From contig OY282609.1 in the NCBI GenBank assembly GCA_958298945.1, positions 65,506,220 to 65,570,219 on the forward strand: 64,000 nt of DNA. Reading direction: 5' to 3'. Each line of letters starts with the position of its first letter. Positions within the stretch are counted from its first letter, which is position 1. The notes beneath the pieces were generated by a model. That model ran no database searches and was not told where the DNA came from. It saw nothing but the letters and a program-made list of their open reading frames with translations. The stretch comes from Atherix ibis. Its lineage: Eukaryota > Arthropoda > Insecta > Diptera > Athericidae. Position numbers and translations under genes: made by a program. Below, one piece after another: positions 49,905-60,134 of the stretch.

Positions 49905-51169
49905 AGTTCGGCTGAAAAGTTTATAACGTTGACGTCTAGATGGCGCCTCTTGCAAAAATTATCACAAAACACCATGCTTCAAATGATTCCTGTCAAAATT
50001 TGACAGCAATCGGTCGATTGGTTCGTGAGATATAGCATTTTGAGTGGAGCAACTTTTGTTATTAAAAAAAATGGATAAAGACGAATTTCGTGTATTGATA
50101 AAGCATTGCTTTTTGATGAAAAAAAATACAGTGGAAACCAAAGCATGGTTTGACAAACGTTATCCGGACTCTGCTCCAGCTATTTCAACTATGGAATATT
50201 GGTTTTATCAATTTCGAACTGGTCGTACGAGCACAGTTGATGCTGAACGCAGTGGACGACCAAAAGAGGTGGTTACGGCAGAAAACATCAAAAAAATCCA
50301 CAAACTAATTTTAAATGACCGTAAAGTGAAGTTGAGCGAAATAGCTGAGACTCTGAAGATATCGAAAGAGTGGGTTGGACATATCGTGCATGAATATTTG
50401 GGCATGCGAAAGCTGTGTGCAAAGTGGGTGCCGCGTGAGCTCACTGTGGACCAAAAACAACAACGTGTTGATGATTCTGAGCAGTGTTTGGAGCTGTTCA
50501 AGCGCAATAAACCGGAATTTTTGCGTCGATATGTGACAATGGATGAAACATGGCTCCGTCACTACACTCCAGAGTCCAATCGGCAGTCGGCAGAGTGGAG
50601 AGCGAGCGACGAACCGAATCCAAAGCGTGGAAAGACGCAACAGTCGGCTGGCAAGGTGATGGCGTCTGTATTTTGGGATGCGCATGGTATAATATTCATT
50701 GACTATTTCCAGAAGGGACAGACGATGAACAGCGACTATTATATAGCGTTATTGGATCGTTTGAAGAAAGAAATCGCTAAACGGCCTCATTTGAAGAAGA
50801 AAAAAGAGTTGTTTCACCAAGACAATGCACCGTGTCACAAGTCGATGAAAACGATAGTCAAACTCAATGAATTGGGCTACGAATTGCTTCCCAATCCACC
50901 GTATTCTCCAGATATGGCCCCCAGCGACTTTTTCCTGTTTGCCGACCTCAAGATAATGCTCGCTGGCAAGAAATTTAAGACCGATGATGAAACTGAGGCC
51001 TATTTTGAGGCAAAACCGTAAGAGTACTATAAAAATGGTATCGAAAAGTTGGAAGATCGCTATAATCGCTGTATCGCCTTCGAAGGCAACTATGTTGAAT
51101 AATAAAAATGAATTTTGCAAAAAAAAATACTTCTACTGTGTTACTTTATAAACTTTTCAGCCGAACTGT
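49905..51169 (+). mobile_element. Himar/irritans-like mariner, nearly intact
   Basis: The 22-base terminal repeats (AGTTCGGCTGAAAAGTTT...) are perfect, at 49,905-49,926 and 51,146-51,167. TA flanks lie at 49,903-49,904 and about 51,170-51,171. The opposite arm of the surrounding inverted repeat keeps the uninterrupted sequence (around 55,770), so the insertion site and TA duplication can be read directly. Confidence 0.94.
50071..51102 (+). pseudogene. Himar-like mariner transposase with one premature stop
   Basis: From the ATG at 50,071 (MDKDEFRVLIKHCFL) the frame runs 316 codons to a TAA at 51,019-51,021. It continues in the same frame (EYYKNGIEKLEDRYNRC...NYVE) to the natural stop at 51,100-51,102, 343 residues in all. 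WVPREL is at 119-124, and the catalytic residues D158 (TMDETW), D251 (HQDNAPCH) and D286 (APSDFF) are all present with DD34D spacing. The one nonsense codon, where Lys is usual, removes the last 27 residues. Function of the truncated form is unlikely but not excluded. Confidence 0.93.
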
Positions 51170-52031
51170 TATAGTTAGCAAAAAATCTTTTTAAGATTGT
51201 ATTTTCTATATTTTTCACTCAAAAAATACAAATATAAACTTTACTGCAAGTGAAATAATATTTCAAAAATTTTGAAAATAAGTGTGCCCTATGGTATATT
51301 TGGTTTACGATAAATATTTTGCAGTATTTATGATTTATAATTTAATGATTAACTTTTTTATTTTTGGCTCAACATCTATTAGATTGTGCTTCTATTAAAT
51401 TAGTTTTAATATTGAAATATAAATTTCGGTTTTTCATATCAGATCGGTTAAAAAAATTATGCATTTCGTCAACCCTTGACATTTTCAGAAAGCAAAAGTT
51501 CCTTTTTCTCTTGTTGATTAATAAATATTGACCAAGCAGAGTTCCATTTTGATAAATGACTTTTTCTTAAATGTCGAAGGAAAAATATAAAAAAACCCAA
51601 TTGAACATTTCTAAAAAGGTCATTTTCGGTATATTCTTACAACTTCTTATCCAAAGTATCCACTAAAGATTTTAGATACGATCTTCTATGCTCATATGTT
51701 AAATAGAGTTTGGCATTAATATGTTCAGATTTTAAGGGGATAGAGTTCTACTGAAATCTTCAGTCAGAGTACTTCAAACAATAAAAATGGCTTTTGTTCA
51801 TTTACAGTAGTCGCAGTCATTCTTTCATAAATAAAGATTGAAAATTTATTTATAATTTAAATGTACATAATCAACTTCAACTTATCGTAGATTAAACTTA
51901 ATCGTAAAAAAACTACTTTCCATATAGAAAAGGGGCTTAAGAATGAGGAAAGCAGGCTAAAAGGTCAAAGATAAAAATGTCGGAATTCACTCCTGGCACT
52001 TATAACGAAACGAAAACCTATTAATTGTGCA

Positions 52032-52451
52032 TTTATTTTATTCATTCGTTTACTTGTATTGAAAAAACAATGTTTACGAATATTACTCAAAATCATACTA
52101 AAAATTTACTTATAAATTTTTATTGAACAATTTCTCAAGTAACGTCTTCAATAAAAAAATGTTCAATAAGAATTTTTATAAAAATTTGGATTTTTAATAT
52201 ATTATTAAAATTTTTCATAGAATATATTAAAAAATTGGATTATTTTAAAATCAGATCCAATTATTAAAAGTACTCCAAATTTAATAAAAGTATTGTTGTT
52301 ACTTCTCCAAAGTTTTAAAATTTATCTGAACTTATTTTTTGGAAAGTTACATTTTATTTATTTTTAATAAAATAAGAAAAATTTTATACACTTTTATGTT
52401 CTAAAAATCACTTTATTTACTATATTTTTTTTTCCAACATTCACTTTTAAG
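52032..52451. other. AT-rich sequence inside the inverted repeat
   Basis: No exon is visible. It contains repeated AAATTTTTATAAA-like runs only. Confidence 0.45.
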
Positions 52452-52595
52452 TTCGATGGAGAGGCTGACAACAAAGAGAATATGGCCTGTAACACTTTAG
52501 CCTTAAAACGTTCGCTCGAATTTAATAGGGAAATCAGCACAAATCTTTCAAAAGAAAATTCGTGCACATCTGGAGAGTTTGTGGTAATAAATTGA
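52452..52595 (+). CDS. Candidate terminal exon, unidentified protein
   Basis: After a pyrimidine-rich acceptor (TTTTTTCCAACATTCACTTTTAAG) the plus strand is open for 47 codons to a TGA at 52,593-52,595. The peptide is polar and charged: FDGEADNKENMACNTLALKR, SLEFNREISTNLSKENSCTS, GEFVVIN. If real, its gene converges tail-to-tail with CYB5D1. A possible first exon is the MSEFTPGTYNE frame at 51,977-52,024 in the left arm, but no donor joins them. The opposite strand is also open here (MSTGFLCQF...), so the strand is not certain. Confidence 0.35.
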   Translation, partial: FDGEADNKENMACNTLALKRSLEFNREISTNLSKENSCTSGEFVVIN

Positions 52596-53014
52596 CATAA
52601 AAAACCGGTCGACATTGCAAGGTGACTGTCTACCGTTCATTATATGATTTTTGTTGGAAACTATGGCCGTTCAATTGATTGGATTTGGCATGAAATCGAT
52701 TAAGATATAAAATTTACACAGGAACAAATGGATTTCTTCCATTTTTGCTTAAGATGATATCCAACCATATCGAAAATTACGAATATGGAATACAAAATAA
52801 ATACCAATGACAGTGACAGCATATAAAATGAGCAAAATTATATTAAATAAAAATTCAAATGAGCTATTTTTATATTTTATCAAGAAATTTGTGAAATATT
52901 TCAAAATTTACTTCGTGTTTTTCTGAACATACGAGTAGTATTTCGTATATAAATTTTATGAAGATTTTTCATTAAAAAAATTGTTGTACAAAAGAATAGG
53001 GGGAAGAGGAATTT

Positions 53015-54045
53015 CTAAGCTATAGTAAAGTCATCGGAGTAGTATAACCAAATAGCTGGCGGAGGTGGTGCCTTCTCCAAAAAGAGACCATTTTCTGTTA
53101 ATGTCTTATTAAAAAGTAGTCGACCAGATCCTTTGCCCTGTCATATCAAATTAGATCAAAGCGAAACAATTACTGAATAGCTTATCATATTTTCATATTT
53201 AATATCTTCCGTTCTTACTTTCTCATAACCTTTTATCCAAACATAACTTCCAGCATGATTGTTGTAAAATTTTCTGTATTTCTCTTGGATTTGTTCTATT
53301 GTATCTTCTTCGCAAACTTTCATCAAATGTGTCTGACCTTCAAAAAACATATTTTACCAGTTGGTTTTTTTTATATATTCACAACTAAATGCAATAATTT
53401 CAATAAGCTTAAGGAATTTTAAATGTCACAACCACTTAATGGTCATTTACAAAAATACTAAACAAGAATTATAAAATTATAACCACCTGTCAGTGTATTA
53501 ATTATTCTTAATTTACGTTCCTGTTTAGTTAGCTGACCAATTCTGTAAAAAGGATCCTCCCACCAGTAAAGTCCTAAATTGAAAATTTTTTACATCCTTC
53601 ACTATTTTAATTTTCAGTGCCAACAATAAAAAATAAATATAAATGCGTCTAACCGGGAGTATGACATAAAGAGCTTTGTGCACATTCGATCGCAGGTCCA
53701 AAAATGACCCGCCTACGACCAGTTGCACCTGATATTTCTGTTCTTGGCACTCCATTTTCGTTAAAATAATAACTTAAATCTTTTCCACCGAATGCCAAGA
53801 GATAGCGTAAATTCTATTCTGCCCAAAAAAATTGAATGCAATTCTATAAAAGATTTGAATAAAAATTGAATTTTTATACGAACGTCGTTCATACTATCGG
53901 TTCGATCTTTTATCATCGGAGTCAGATCCATAACAACACGATTTACAACTACCCAAAAGTCACGGGGCTCATTATGAATAACAATTTCATCGAATGTTAA
54001 ATATTTTTGGAGTTTGTCTTCATTATTTCTATTAATTGGCGGCAT
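53015..54045 (-). CDS. CYB5D1: Cytochrome b5 domain-containing protein 1 homologue, five exons
   Basis: Five minus-strand exons join in phase to 216 residues, against about 228 in vertebrate CYB5D1: 54,045-53,884, 53,813-53,654, 53,573-53,487, 53,337-53,219 and 53,137-53,015. Exon 1 has the b5 pattern KYLTFDEIVIHNEPRDFWVV then NRVVMDLT. Exon 2 has AFGGKDLSYYFNENGVPRTE. Exon 3 has LYWWEDPFYRIGQL and RIINTLT. Exon 4 (HLMKVCEEDTIEQIQEKYRK, then HAGSYVW) and exon 5 (LTENGLFLEKAPPPPAIWLY, then YSDD) follow the family's ubiquitin-like C-terminal half. Introns are 70-149 bases; donors and acceptors are standard except the first donor (GTTCGT). An earlier in-frame ATG exists at 54,066. In other animals the protein is tied to motile cilia and the axonemal radial spoke. 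No stop or frameshift is seen. It lies inside a long inverted repeat. Confidence 0.88.
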
Positions 54046-54219
54046 TTTAATATCAAATATATTCAAAAAAAAAGAAACATACTAAATTAAAATTAAAATT
54101 GTAAATTGACAATTTAAGTCATCATATTGCCATGTAAAAATTTCAAATATATCTAGTGGTCGACTAAGTTAGAAAAATTAATTTCACATTTAAAAAAACT
54201 TTCAATTTATAATAAAAGT

Positions 54220-54610
54220 TATCAGTAAAATTTTTTAGCAAAAATTCGGCCTAAAAATTTTTAGTAAACATTTTCAGTTCAGTAACAATATTTGATAAAA
54301 ACTTTAAAAATTTTCTCCCAAAAAATTTCGATAAAAATATTCCCTAAAAATTTTCGATAAAAATTCCCTGTGAAGATTTTTAGTAAAATTTTCAGTAAAA
54401 ATTTTTAGTAAACATTATCAGTAAAATTTTTTAGCAAGAAATCTGTAAAATTTTCATTAAAAATGTTGAGTAAAAATTTCAGTTAAAATTTTCCCTAAAA
54501 ATTTTCAATAATAATATTCTGTAAAAATGTCCATCAAAATTAGTAATAATTTTCCATGAAAAATTTTCAGTAAAATATTAGAGTAATATTTAAAAAATTA
54601 TATTTTCAGT
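54220..54610. repeat. Degenerate CAGTAAAAATTT-like repeat cluster
   Basis: At least ten imperfect copies of a CAGTAAAATTTT/CGATAAAAATT motif, spaced about 13-20 bases. The motif is close to the unit of the 13-base satellite at 17.6 kb but heavily diverged. It abuts the inner edge of the right arm and lies upstream of CYB5D1. Confidence 0.55.
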
Positions 54611-55107
54611 ACAATATTTGCACAATTAATAGGTTTCCCATTCGTTATAAGTGCCAGGAGTGTATTCCGACATTTTTATATTTGACGTTTTAGCCTGCTT
54701 TCCTCATTCTTAAGCCCCTTTTCTATATGGAAAGTAGTTTTTTACTATTCTTGGAAAGTATTTTTTCTACTACAATATAAATAATGTACATTTAAATTAT
54801 AAATAAATATCCAATCTTCATTTATAAAAGAATGACTGCGACTACTGTAAATGAACAAAAGCCGTTTTTATTGTTTGAAGAACTCTGACTGAAGGTTTCA
54901 GTAGAACTCTATCCCCTTAAAATCTGAACATATTCATATGAGCATAGAAGATCGTATCTAAAATCTTTAGTGGATACTTTGGATAAGAAATTGTAAGAAT
55001 ATACCGAAAATGACCTTTTTAGAAATGTTCAATTGGGTTTTTTTATATTTTTCCTTCGACATTTAAGAAAAAGTCATTTATCAAAATGGAACTCTGCTTG
55101 GTCAATA

Positions 55108-55700
55108 CGAGGGTTGTTCAATAAGTCTTTAGAAAAGACTGGAAAAAAACTGTTTTTTAAAAAGACATTTTTTAATTTTTCAACATAATCTCCTTTTAGC
55201 TCTATACACGTTTCCAACCGTTTTTCCAAAATTTTTATCCCGTCCAAAAAATAGGATTTCGGAAGTTCTGCAAAATACTAATCCGTTTGAGCAATGACGT
55301 CCTCGTTGGAAGTGAACCGTCGTCCGCCAAGCCATTTCTTCAGATTGGGAAAAAGAAAATAGTCACTCGGGCTCGGTGCCAAATCTGGTGAATAAGCGGG
55401 ATGCTGCAACAATTCCATTCTCAATTCCACAATTTTGGCCATGGAAACAGCGCAGGTGTGCACACGCGCATTGTCCTGATGCAAGAGGATTTTTTTATTC
55501 TTCAGATGGGGGCGTTTCTCTTTGATTTCCTCGCTCAACCGTTGCAATAACGACGCGTAATACGCTCCTGTTATTGTTTTTCCTTTTTCCAAGTAGTCGA
55601 TAAAAATGATGCCCTGCGAATCCCAAAAGACCGTGGCCATCACCTTGCCGGCCAATGGCACAGTTTTTGCCTTCTTCGGAGCCCGTTCACCCTTGAAAAT
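55108..55700 (-). mobile_element. 3' fragment of a mariner with extended catalytic spacing
   Basis: The 3' terminal repeat (CGAGGGTTGTTCAATAAGTC on the plus strand) begins right after TA at 55,106-55,107. The 5' half of the element is missing. The breakpoint near 55,700 has microhomology (ATTTTCA) with the arm sequence it joins. The family is the same as the element at 60.9 kb; the two copies complement each other's missing ends. Confidence 0.9.
55144..55695 (-). pseudogene. Mariner transposase, C-terminal part
   Basis: Minus-strand frame: FKGERAPKKAK, LAGKVMATVFWDSQGIIFID, LLHQDNARVHTCAVSMAK (second catalytic Asp), AYSPDLAPSPSDYFLFPNLK (third Asp). Thirty-six residues separate the two, two more than the mariner norm, from a 6-base duplication in the APSD region. 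A TAG replaces a Glu codon after AQTD. The remainder (YFAELPKSYFLDGIKILEK, then CIELKGDYVEK) runs on in frame. The first catalytic Asp and the DNA-binding half are absent. Confidence 0.88.
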
Positions 55701-55950
55701 ATTATTCCACTTTCAGTAAAGTTTATATGAAAAATAATACATCTTAAAAAGATTTTTTCTATTTACTGTAGAATATTAAAAATACCAAATTCCAATTAAA
55801 GAACAATTAAAACAATTTATCAAATTTCAAAACTCCTCGAAACTTTCTTAAAATTAACAATTTCAATTTAATTTTAATTAAATATTAATATTTTCCCATA
55901 ATAATCTACTTAAAAACCAATTAAGCATTACAAATGCTAAACTTTGCATC

Positions 55951-56979
55951 TTTTTTCTATAAAATTTTTTGATCAAAATTTGTTTCTGAAAATTTTAAAT
56001 CCAAATTTTTTCTGAGTTTTTTAATGAACTATGTTATTAAAAGTTTTTATTGAAGATTTTTACTGAATTTAACAGAAAACTTTTACTAAACATTTTAATT
56101 ATAGCTTCCATTAAAAATTTGTGTTGAAGAATTTTGTTCTGACTCAAAATAAAAATTGTTCTTATCCTTTTCAGTAGAAAAGCTACAAATTGTTTTGCAA
56201 GTCGTAATAGTCAGTAAAATTTGCTTCTATGAATTGTATTCCCTACTAAAAATACTCGAAAATGTTTCACGGTAAGTTGGTTGCAATAATGTACACCTGG
56301 ATTATTATATTCCTTACTAATAAGAGATATCGAGCACCTCCACCGAGAAGTGTCTATCCCCATTATTCATTGTTCACATTGTCAAATTTTTTTCTGTCAA
56401 TTTTAACTTAAATAATACCAAGGCAGCTGGACTAGTCTATGATTACTCAACCAAAACTTATTCTTTATTCGACCATAAACATATATTAAGGGCACAAAAA
56501 AAAGGAAAATAAAAACTGTAGAACATATTTTGATATGAGAAAACCTCCTTTTTAGATAAAAATTAGCTCGAATTTTAAGTAGAATGCCACGCAAGACCGA
56601 TTAGAACATTACTGTCTGTAAAACTGGTCCCTATAAGCTACTAAATACGAGTTGTTTTAATAATTTGTGACCGGAAATTATTCATATTTATATGGTGGTA
56701 ATTATTAGTAAGTATATTTCTGAGACAACAGCCAAACGTCAATTTGCAGTGCCACGACCATGAGGCCATTTGGCGACTCCATGTCCCGTGTGGGTTTGCA
56801 TTGCCAGCTTCTTCCATGAAGGACGGGGTTGGTTACCAAAGAGGAGATTATTTGGAAGTGCGATGTTAACAAGACTGGTTTTACGATGTTGGGCTAACGT
56901 GTGGAAAGAAATCTTTCACCGTTGGTCCAGAGATGTTAAATGCAACTTGATCAGTAGATGCAGTAAGTTCAGAATTTCA
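55951..56979. other. Intergenic stretch outside the right arm
   Basis: From 55,960 to 56,260 there are loosely repeated AAATTTTTACTGAA-like motifs, the complement of those at 54,220-54,610. From about 56,760 it becomes GC-richer and may be part of the LINE relic that follows. Confidence 0.4.
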
Positions 56980-57160
56980 GTTTGAACAGGATAGTGAAGA
57001 TCCTCCTCCGTCAGCTTATCAGTCCGCTCATTGCCAAGGTTGCAAATGAGGAGCTGCGAATGGTCGGTAAAAATTATTTCGATGCGATGTTCAGGAGATT
57101 GATTGCAGTCTCAGATGCCATCCTAATTGCCCAGAGTTCGCCATGAAAAAGAAAACTAAT
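56980..57160 (-). pseudogene. LINE RNase H domain relic
   Basis: Minus-strand frames read FHGELWAIRMASETAINLLN, then (shifted) IEIIFTDHSQLLICNLGNER and TDKLTEEDL. These fit the RNase H motifs AELxAI, TDSQAAL and GNExADxLA of Jockey/R1-type LINEs. The part between TDSQ and GNE is deleted, removing the conserved WVPGH. Surrounding GC-richer sequence (56,760-57,400) is probably the same element, too decayed to read. Confidence 0.55.
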
Positions 57161-57400
57161 TTTAGTACGATTGCACTCTTGCTGTTGCGATGTTCACCGC
57201 TAACAAGCTGGACGACTTCAAAGGATGTGAACGAAAATGCGAAATCATACAATGTATCCACCAAGGAAAGGAAAAGTTTTCTACAAATTGATGGACCTAT
57301 GTTTGCCTGTTTGCATCTTCTTAGTACCGGTAACACTCTCAACCCCGCCACTAACCAAGGTTTCCAATCCGTACGTGGTAGGAATTAAGAGAAAGAGTTA

Positions 57401-59423
57401 ATGAATTTCTTTCCAACTCAGAGATTATTAAGGAAAGGGAAGACGAATTTCATTTTGAGTATATGGTGGCAAAAACTTTTTTCAAAAGATTGTGAAGCAA
57501 CGTTTATTATAAATTTGTGTTAAACGGGATTTATAAACATTAAAATAAAGAAGATAGAGTCCACCGATGAAATCCGGCACACTCCATCCAATAAATATTA
57601 AAACTTTAATTGAAAATATTCCAATGTGATTTTTACCAAAATTTGTATGAATTTTCAATTTTTAATGCTATTTGGTGGCAAATTGAAAGAATTTGAATTA
57701 ATATGAACTTTTGAGAAAATTTTTTGTTTTAAATGGAATTTTGATTTATTAAAAATAAATACGAAATTGCATAAAATATCCACAAATGTGTTTTTAGATA
57801 AAATTAAATTACTCCAAATATGGTGTATATAAAAGGTGACATCTTTTTTTATTAGTATTAAAATATTTATTAAATTCAATGGAAAAAAAATATACACACC
57901 TTCCATATTAAGTGGTTAATAGTAGTTATTAATTTTATTATGTTAGCTCTTTTAGACAATCAATATAGAAAATGTGCTGAAGAAATTTTTCACCTGCTTT
58001 TTTTTTTAACTGAATTCTTTTAGATATCTTTCTGTTCGTACATTGCAGAGGCATAAATTTACTCTTATTGGGCAGATGAATTAATAACAATAAAAATGTG
58101 AAATAAAATCTACTAAATGTTAATGAATATAGTGTGGGCTGATCAGTCTGTAAATAACCTGCAACTTAAAAATTTTTTTATGCCCAAGTTAAAATGTGAG
58201 TGCTTTACTGGTTATGGCAGTTATTTGTAGCGAATGGCTTGGGGATTAAAGTTTTCTGGTAAATGGATGAAAAGTAGCAAAATTAAATATTAAATAAAGC
58301 GAATATTAAAACACAGTAAAGAGAATGTTGTAAATTATATATCACTACGTTTTCCCCATATATGGTGGGTGCTGGTTGACTTTTTAAAAAAAAAATTATT
58401 TTTCCGTGTGGGTTTTTGTTTTTATTTTTCATTTATTTATATCTTTTTTACATATGTCAAAAACTTAAAAGCACGCGAATCTTTACTTTCTTTATTTGAC
58501 TTTTGTACGAGCATAATTTTTTGCGGTTGTGTTATAAAAAGTTTCTCAAGTATTTATAAATTTATAAAAAGGCTCATTTTATTTTTTTTTTATTATTTAT
58601 TATCTTCATCAAGTATGAGAATAGACTTCTCAAAACATGTAATCATTTGTTTTTAAAGACAGAAGTTCAATTTTTTACTGTTGTTAAAATTTCTTAGGTT
58701 CCTTTTAAAGAGCCTCCTTTCCCTACCTCCCAAATATTTGAAATGACTTTGCTTTTTTTTGTTGAAAAGCTAACATTGTTGATAGCTGCTTGTCAACATG
58801 ACTCTAACATATGTTTTTGAATAATAATATTATTAACTACAATAGAAATTAGCATTTTTGATGATATACCATCGACAGTTTTGCAGAAAAACTTACTAAA
58901 CACACTCTGTTATTATAAATACACGGCATCGCATGCTCTTTCTATTCACTTGTACCTGATATTTATATAATAACACGAATTCTAATGGATGCATTCTTTT
59001 GTATTTTAGACTGTTTTTACAATTTAATTTTGTTCTATTATTTATTATGTGAAAATATTAGGTGTACTTTCGATCAAACAAGAAAATTTTTGGTTTTGAA
59101 ATAGATGTCATATGTTACATAGGATCTTGTTGGATATTTTCAGGGAAACTTTAAAATTTTGTTCAGCTGCATTTGGAGTAAAAAGAGATAATTTCAATAT
59201 AGAATTTAGTTTTTTATAGTTAACGCTTCGAACTCCATACTTTATTTTATTGGAAAGTGTAAATTTTTTAAACTTAAATTTAAAATGGCCCAATAATAAG
59301 CTCAACCCTTATTTTGTGAGGGATAGCGATGTCAAAAATACGAAGTATAGCAGAAAAGTAATGGAACTATCATTACTCAGAGCGATCTAGCAGCACTATG
59401 GGCTTTTCTGTACGAAGCTTATA
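57401..59423. other. AT-rich intergenic stretch
   Basis: No gene is supported. The frame at 58,369-58,656 is Phe/Ile/Ser-rich and explained by T runs. Confidence 0.5.
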
Positions 59424-60026
59424 CGAGGTATGTTCAAAAAGTATCGCGAATTTTGAATTTCCGCCGGTTACGTATATTCGATTTTCGATTCTTTTATGGC
59501 GTTATGTTGGTACTCATATCTCTCACTTATGCCGACAAGTTCGGCTATTTGGAATGTTCAGTTAATTTTTGGCAGCTGCATTGCTTGCACGTGTTTTGGC
59601 TTGTCTTCGATTTTTGCTCAATTTCGACCAAAAACAGCATCGCATTAATATTGCTAAGGAGCTGTTGGACTCTGTCCGCGACGACCCAAATTTGCTTCAG
59701 AGGGTCTTAACTGGCGACGAGACCCGAATTTGTGGAAGAACAATCTGGCCTCCTGTGAGTTTTTCTTGTTCCCGAAACAGAAGAGCCCCATGAAAGCACA
59801 ACGCTACGCTATGATTGAGGATATAAAAACGGCATCGAAGGAGGAACTGAACAAGATCACAAATAATGATTTTTTGAAGTGCTTCGAGGATTGGAAAAAA
59901 CGTTGGCACAAGTGTATAATATCTGGTGGGGATTACTTTAAAGGGGATAAAATAGATATACATGAATAAATAAATAATTTTTGAAAAAAAAACACAAAAT
60001 TCGCGATACTTTTTGAATAGACCTCA
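59424..60026 (+). mobile_element. Mariner copy 4 of the GVVHHEF family (603-base deletion derivative)
   Basis: Both termini are present (CGAGGTATGTTCAAAAAGTA from 59,424; the complement ends at 60,026) with TA on each side. Inside, the 5' leader runs to ARVLACLRF and then jumps to LLNFDQKQHRINIAKELLD, the junction also seen in copy 1. After VLTGDET (first catalytic Asp) it jumps to NLASCEFFLFPKQKSPMK (third Asp replaced by Glu) and an intact C-terminus (CFEDWKKRWHKCIISGGDYF). The DNA-binding half and the second catalytic region are missing. Confidence 0.9.
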
Positions 60027-60134
60027 TATGTTAGTCCCTCCTGGACGTATACAAGAAGTTGCAACATCCTTTTGTAACCACGCGATTCTATAGAGCGTGA
60101 TAAGTTATTTTGTTTTTTTAGTGCGTTATGAAAA

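Larger units (their letters stand above)
49730..52031. repeat. Left arm of a long inverted repeat around CYB5D1
   Basis: The arm is split by a mariner at 49,905-51,169. Its pieces are 49,730-49,904 and 51,170-51,263, plus 51,536-52,031. They match the reverse complement of 55,950-55,695 and 55,107-54,619. The inner piece is near-identical: the first 170 bases from 51,536 differ at one position, the remainder at a few percent plus one gap of about 20 bases. The outer piece is more diverged. Bases 51,264-51,535 have no partner in the right arm. The inner edge (CTATTAATTGTGCA) is sharp. Confidence 0.92.
54619..55950. repeat. Right arm of the long inverted repeat around CYB5D1
   Basis: The pieces 54,619-55,107 and about 55,695-55,950 are the inverted counterparts of the left arm. 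Between them is a 3' mariner fragment (55,108-55,700). The inner piece contains the upstream region of CYB5D1 and, on the minus strand, a short frame MSEYTPGTYNEWETY that is also present, with changes, in the left arm. The site of the left-arm mariner insertion is empty here. Confidence 0.92.

Noticed and set aside
50208..51120. Long antisense frames across the Himar-like element
   Set aside because: Shadows of the transposase gene on the other strand; the same holds for antisense frames over the other mariners.
52394..52615. Minus-strand 73-codon frame opposite the candidate exon
   Set aside because: The plus-strand reading is more protein-like and has an acceptor and stop in sensible places; the minus frame has none.
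53525..54066. Minus-strand frames taken as separate small proteins
   Set aside because: They are read-throughs into introns; the spliced CYB5D1 exons explain the conserved parts.
58369..58656. 95-codon Phe/Ser-rich frame
   Set aside because: Low-complexity T-rich DNA; no homology pattern.
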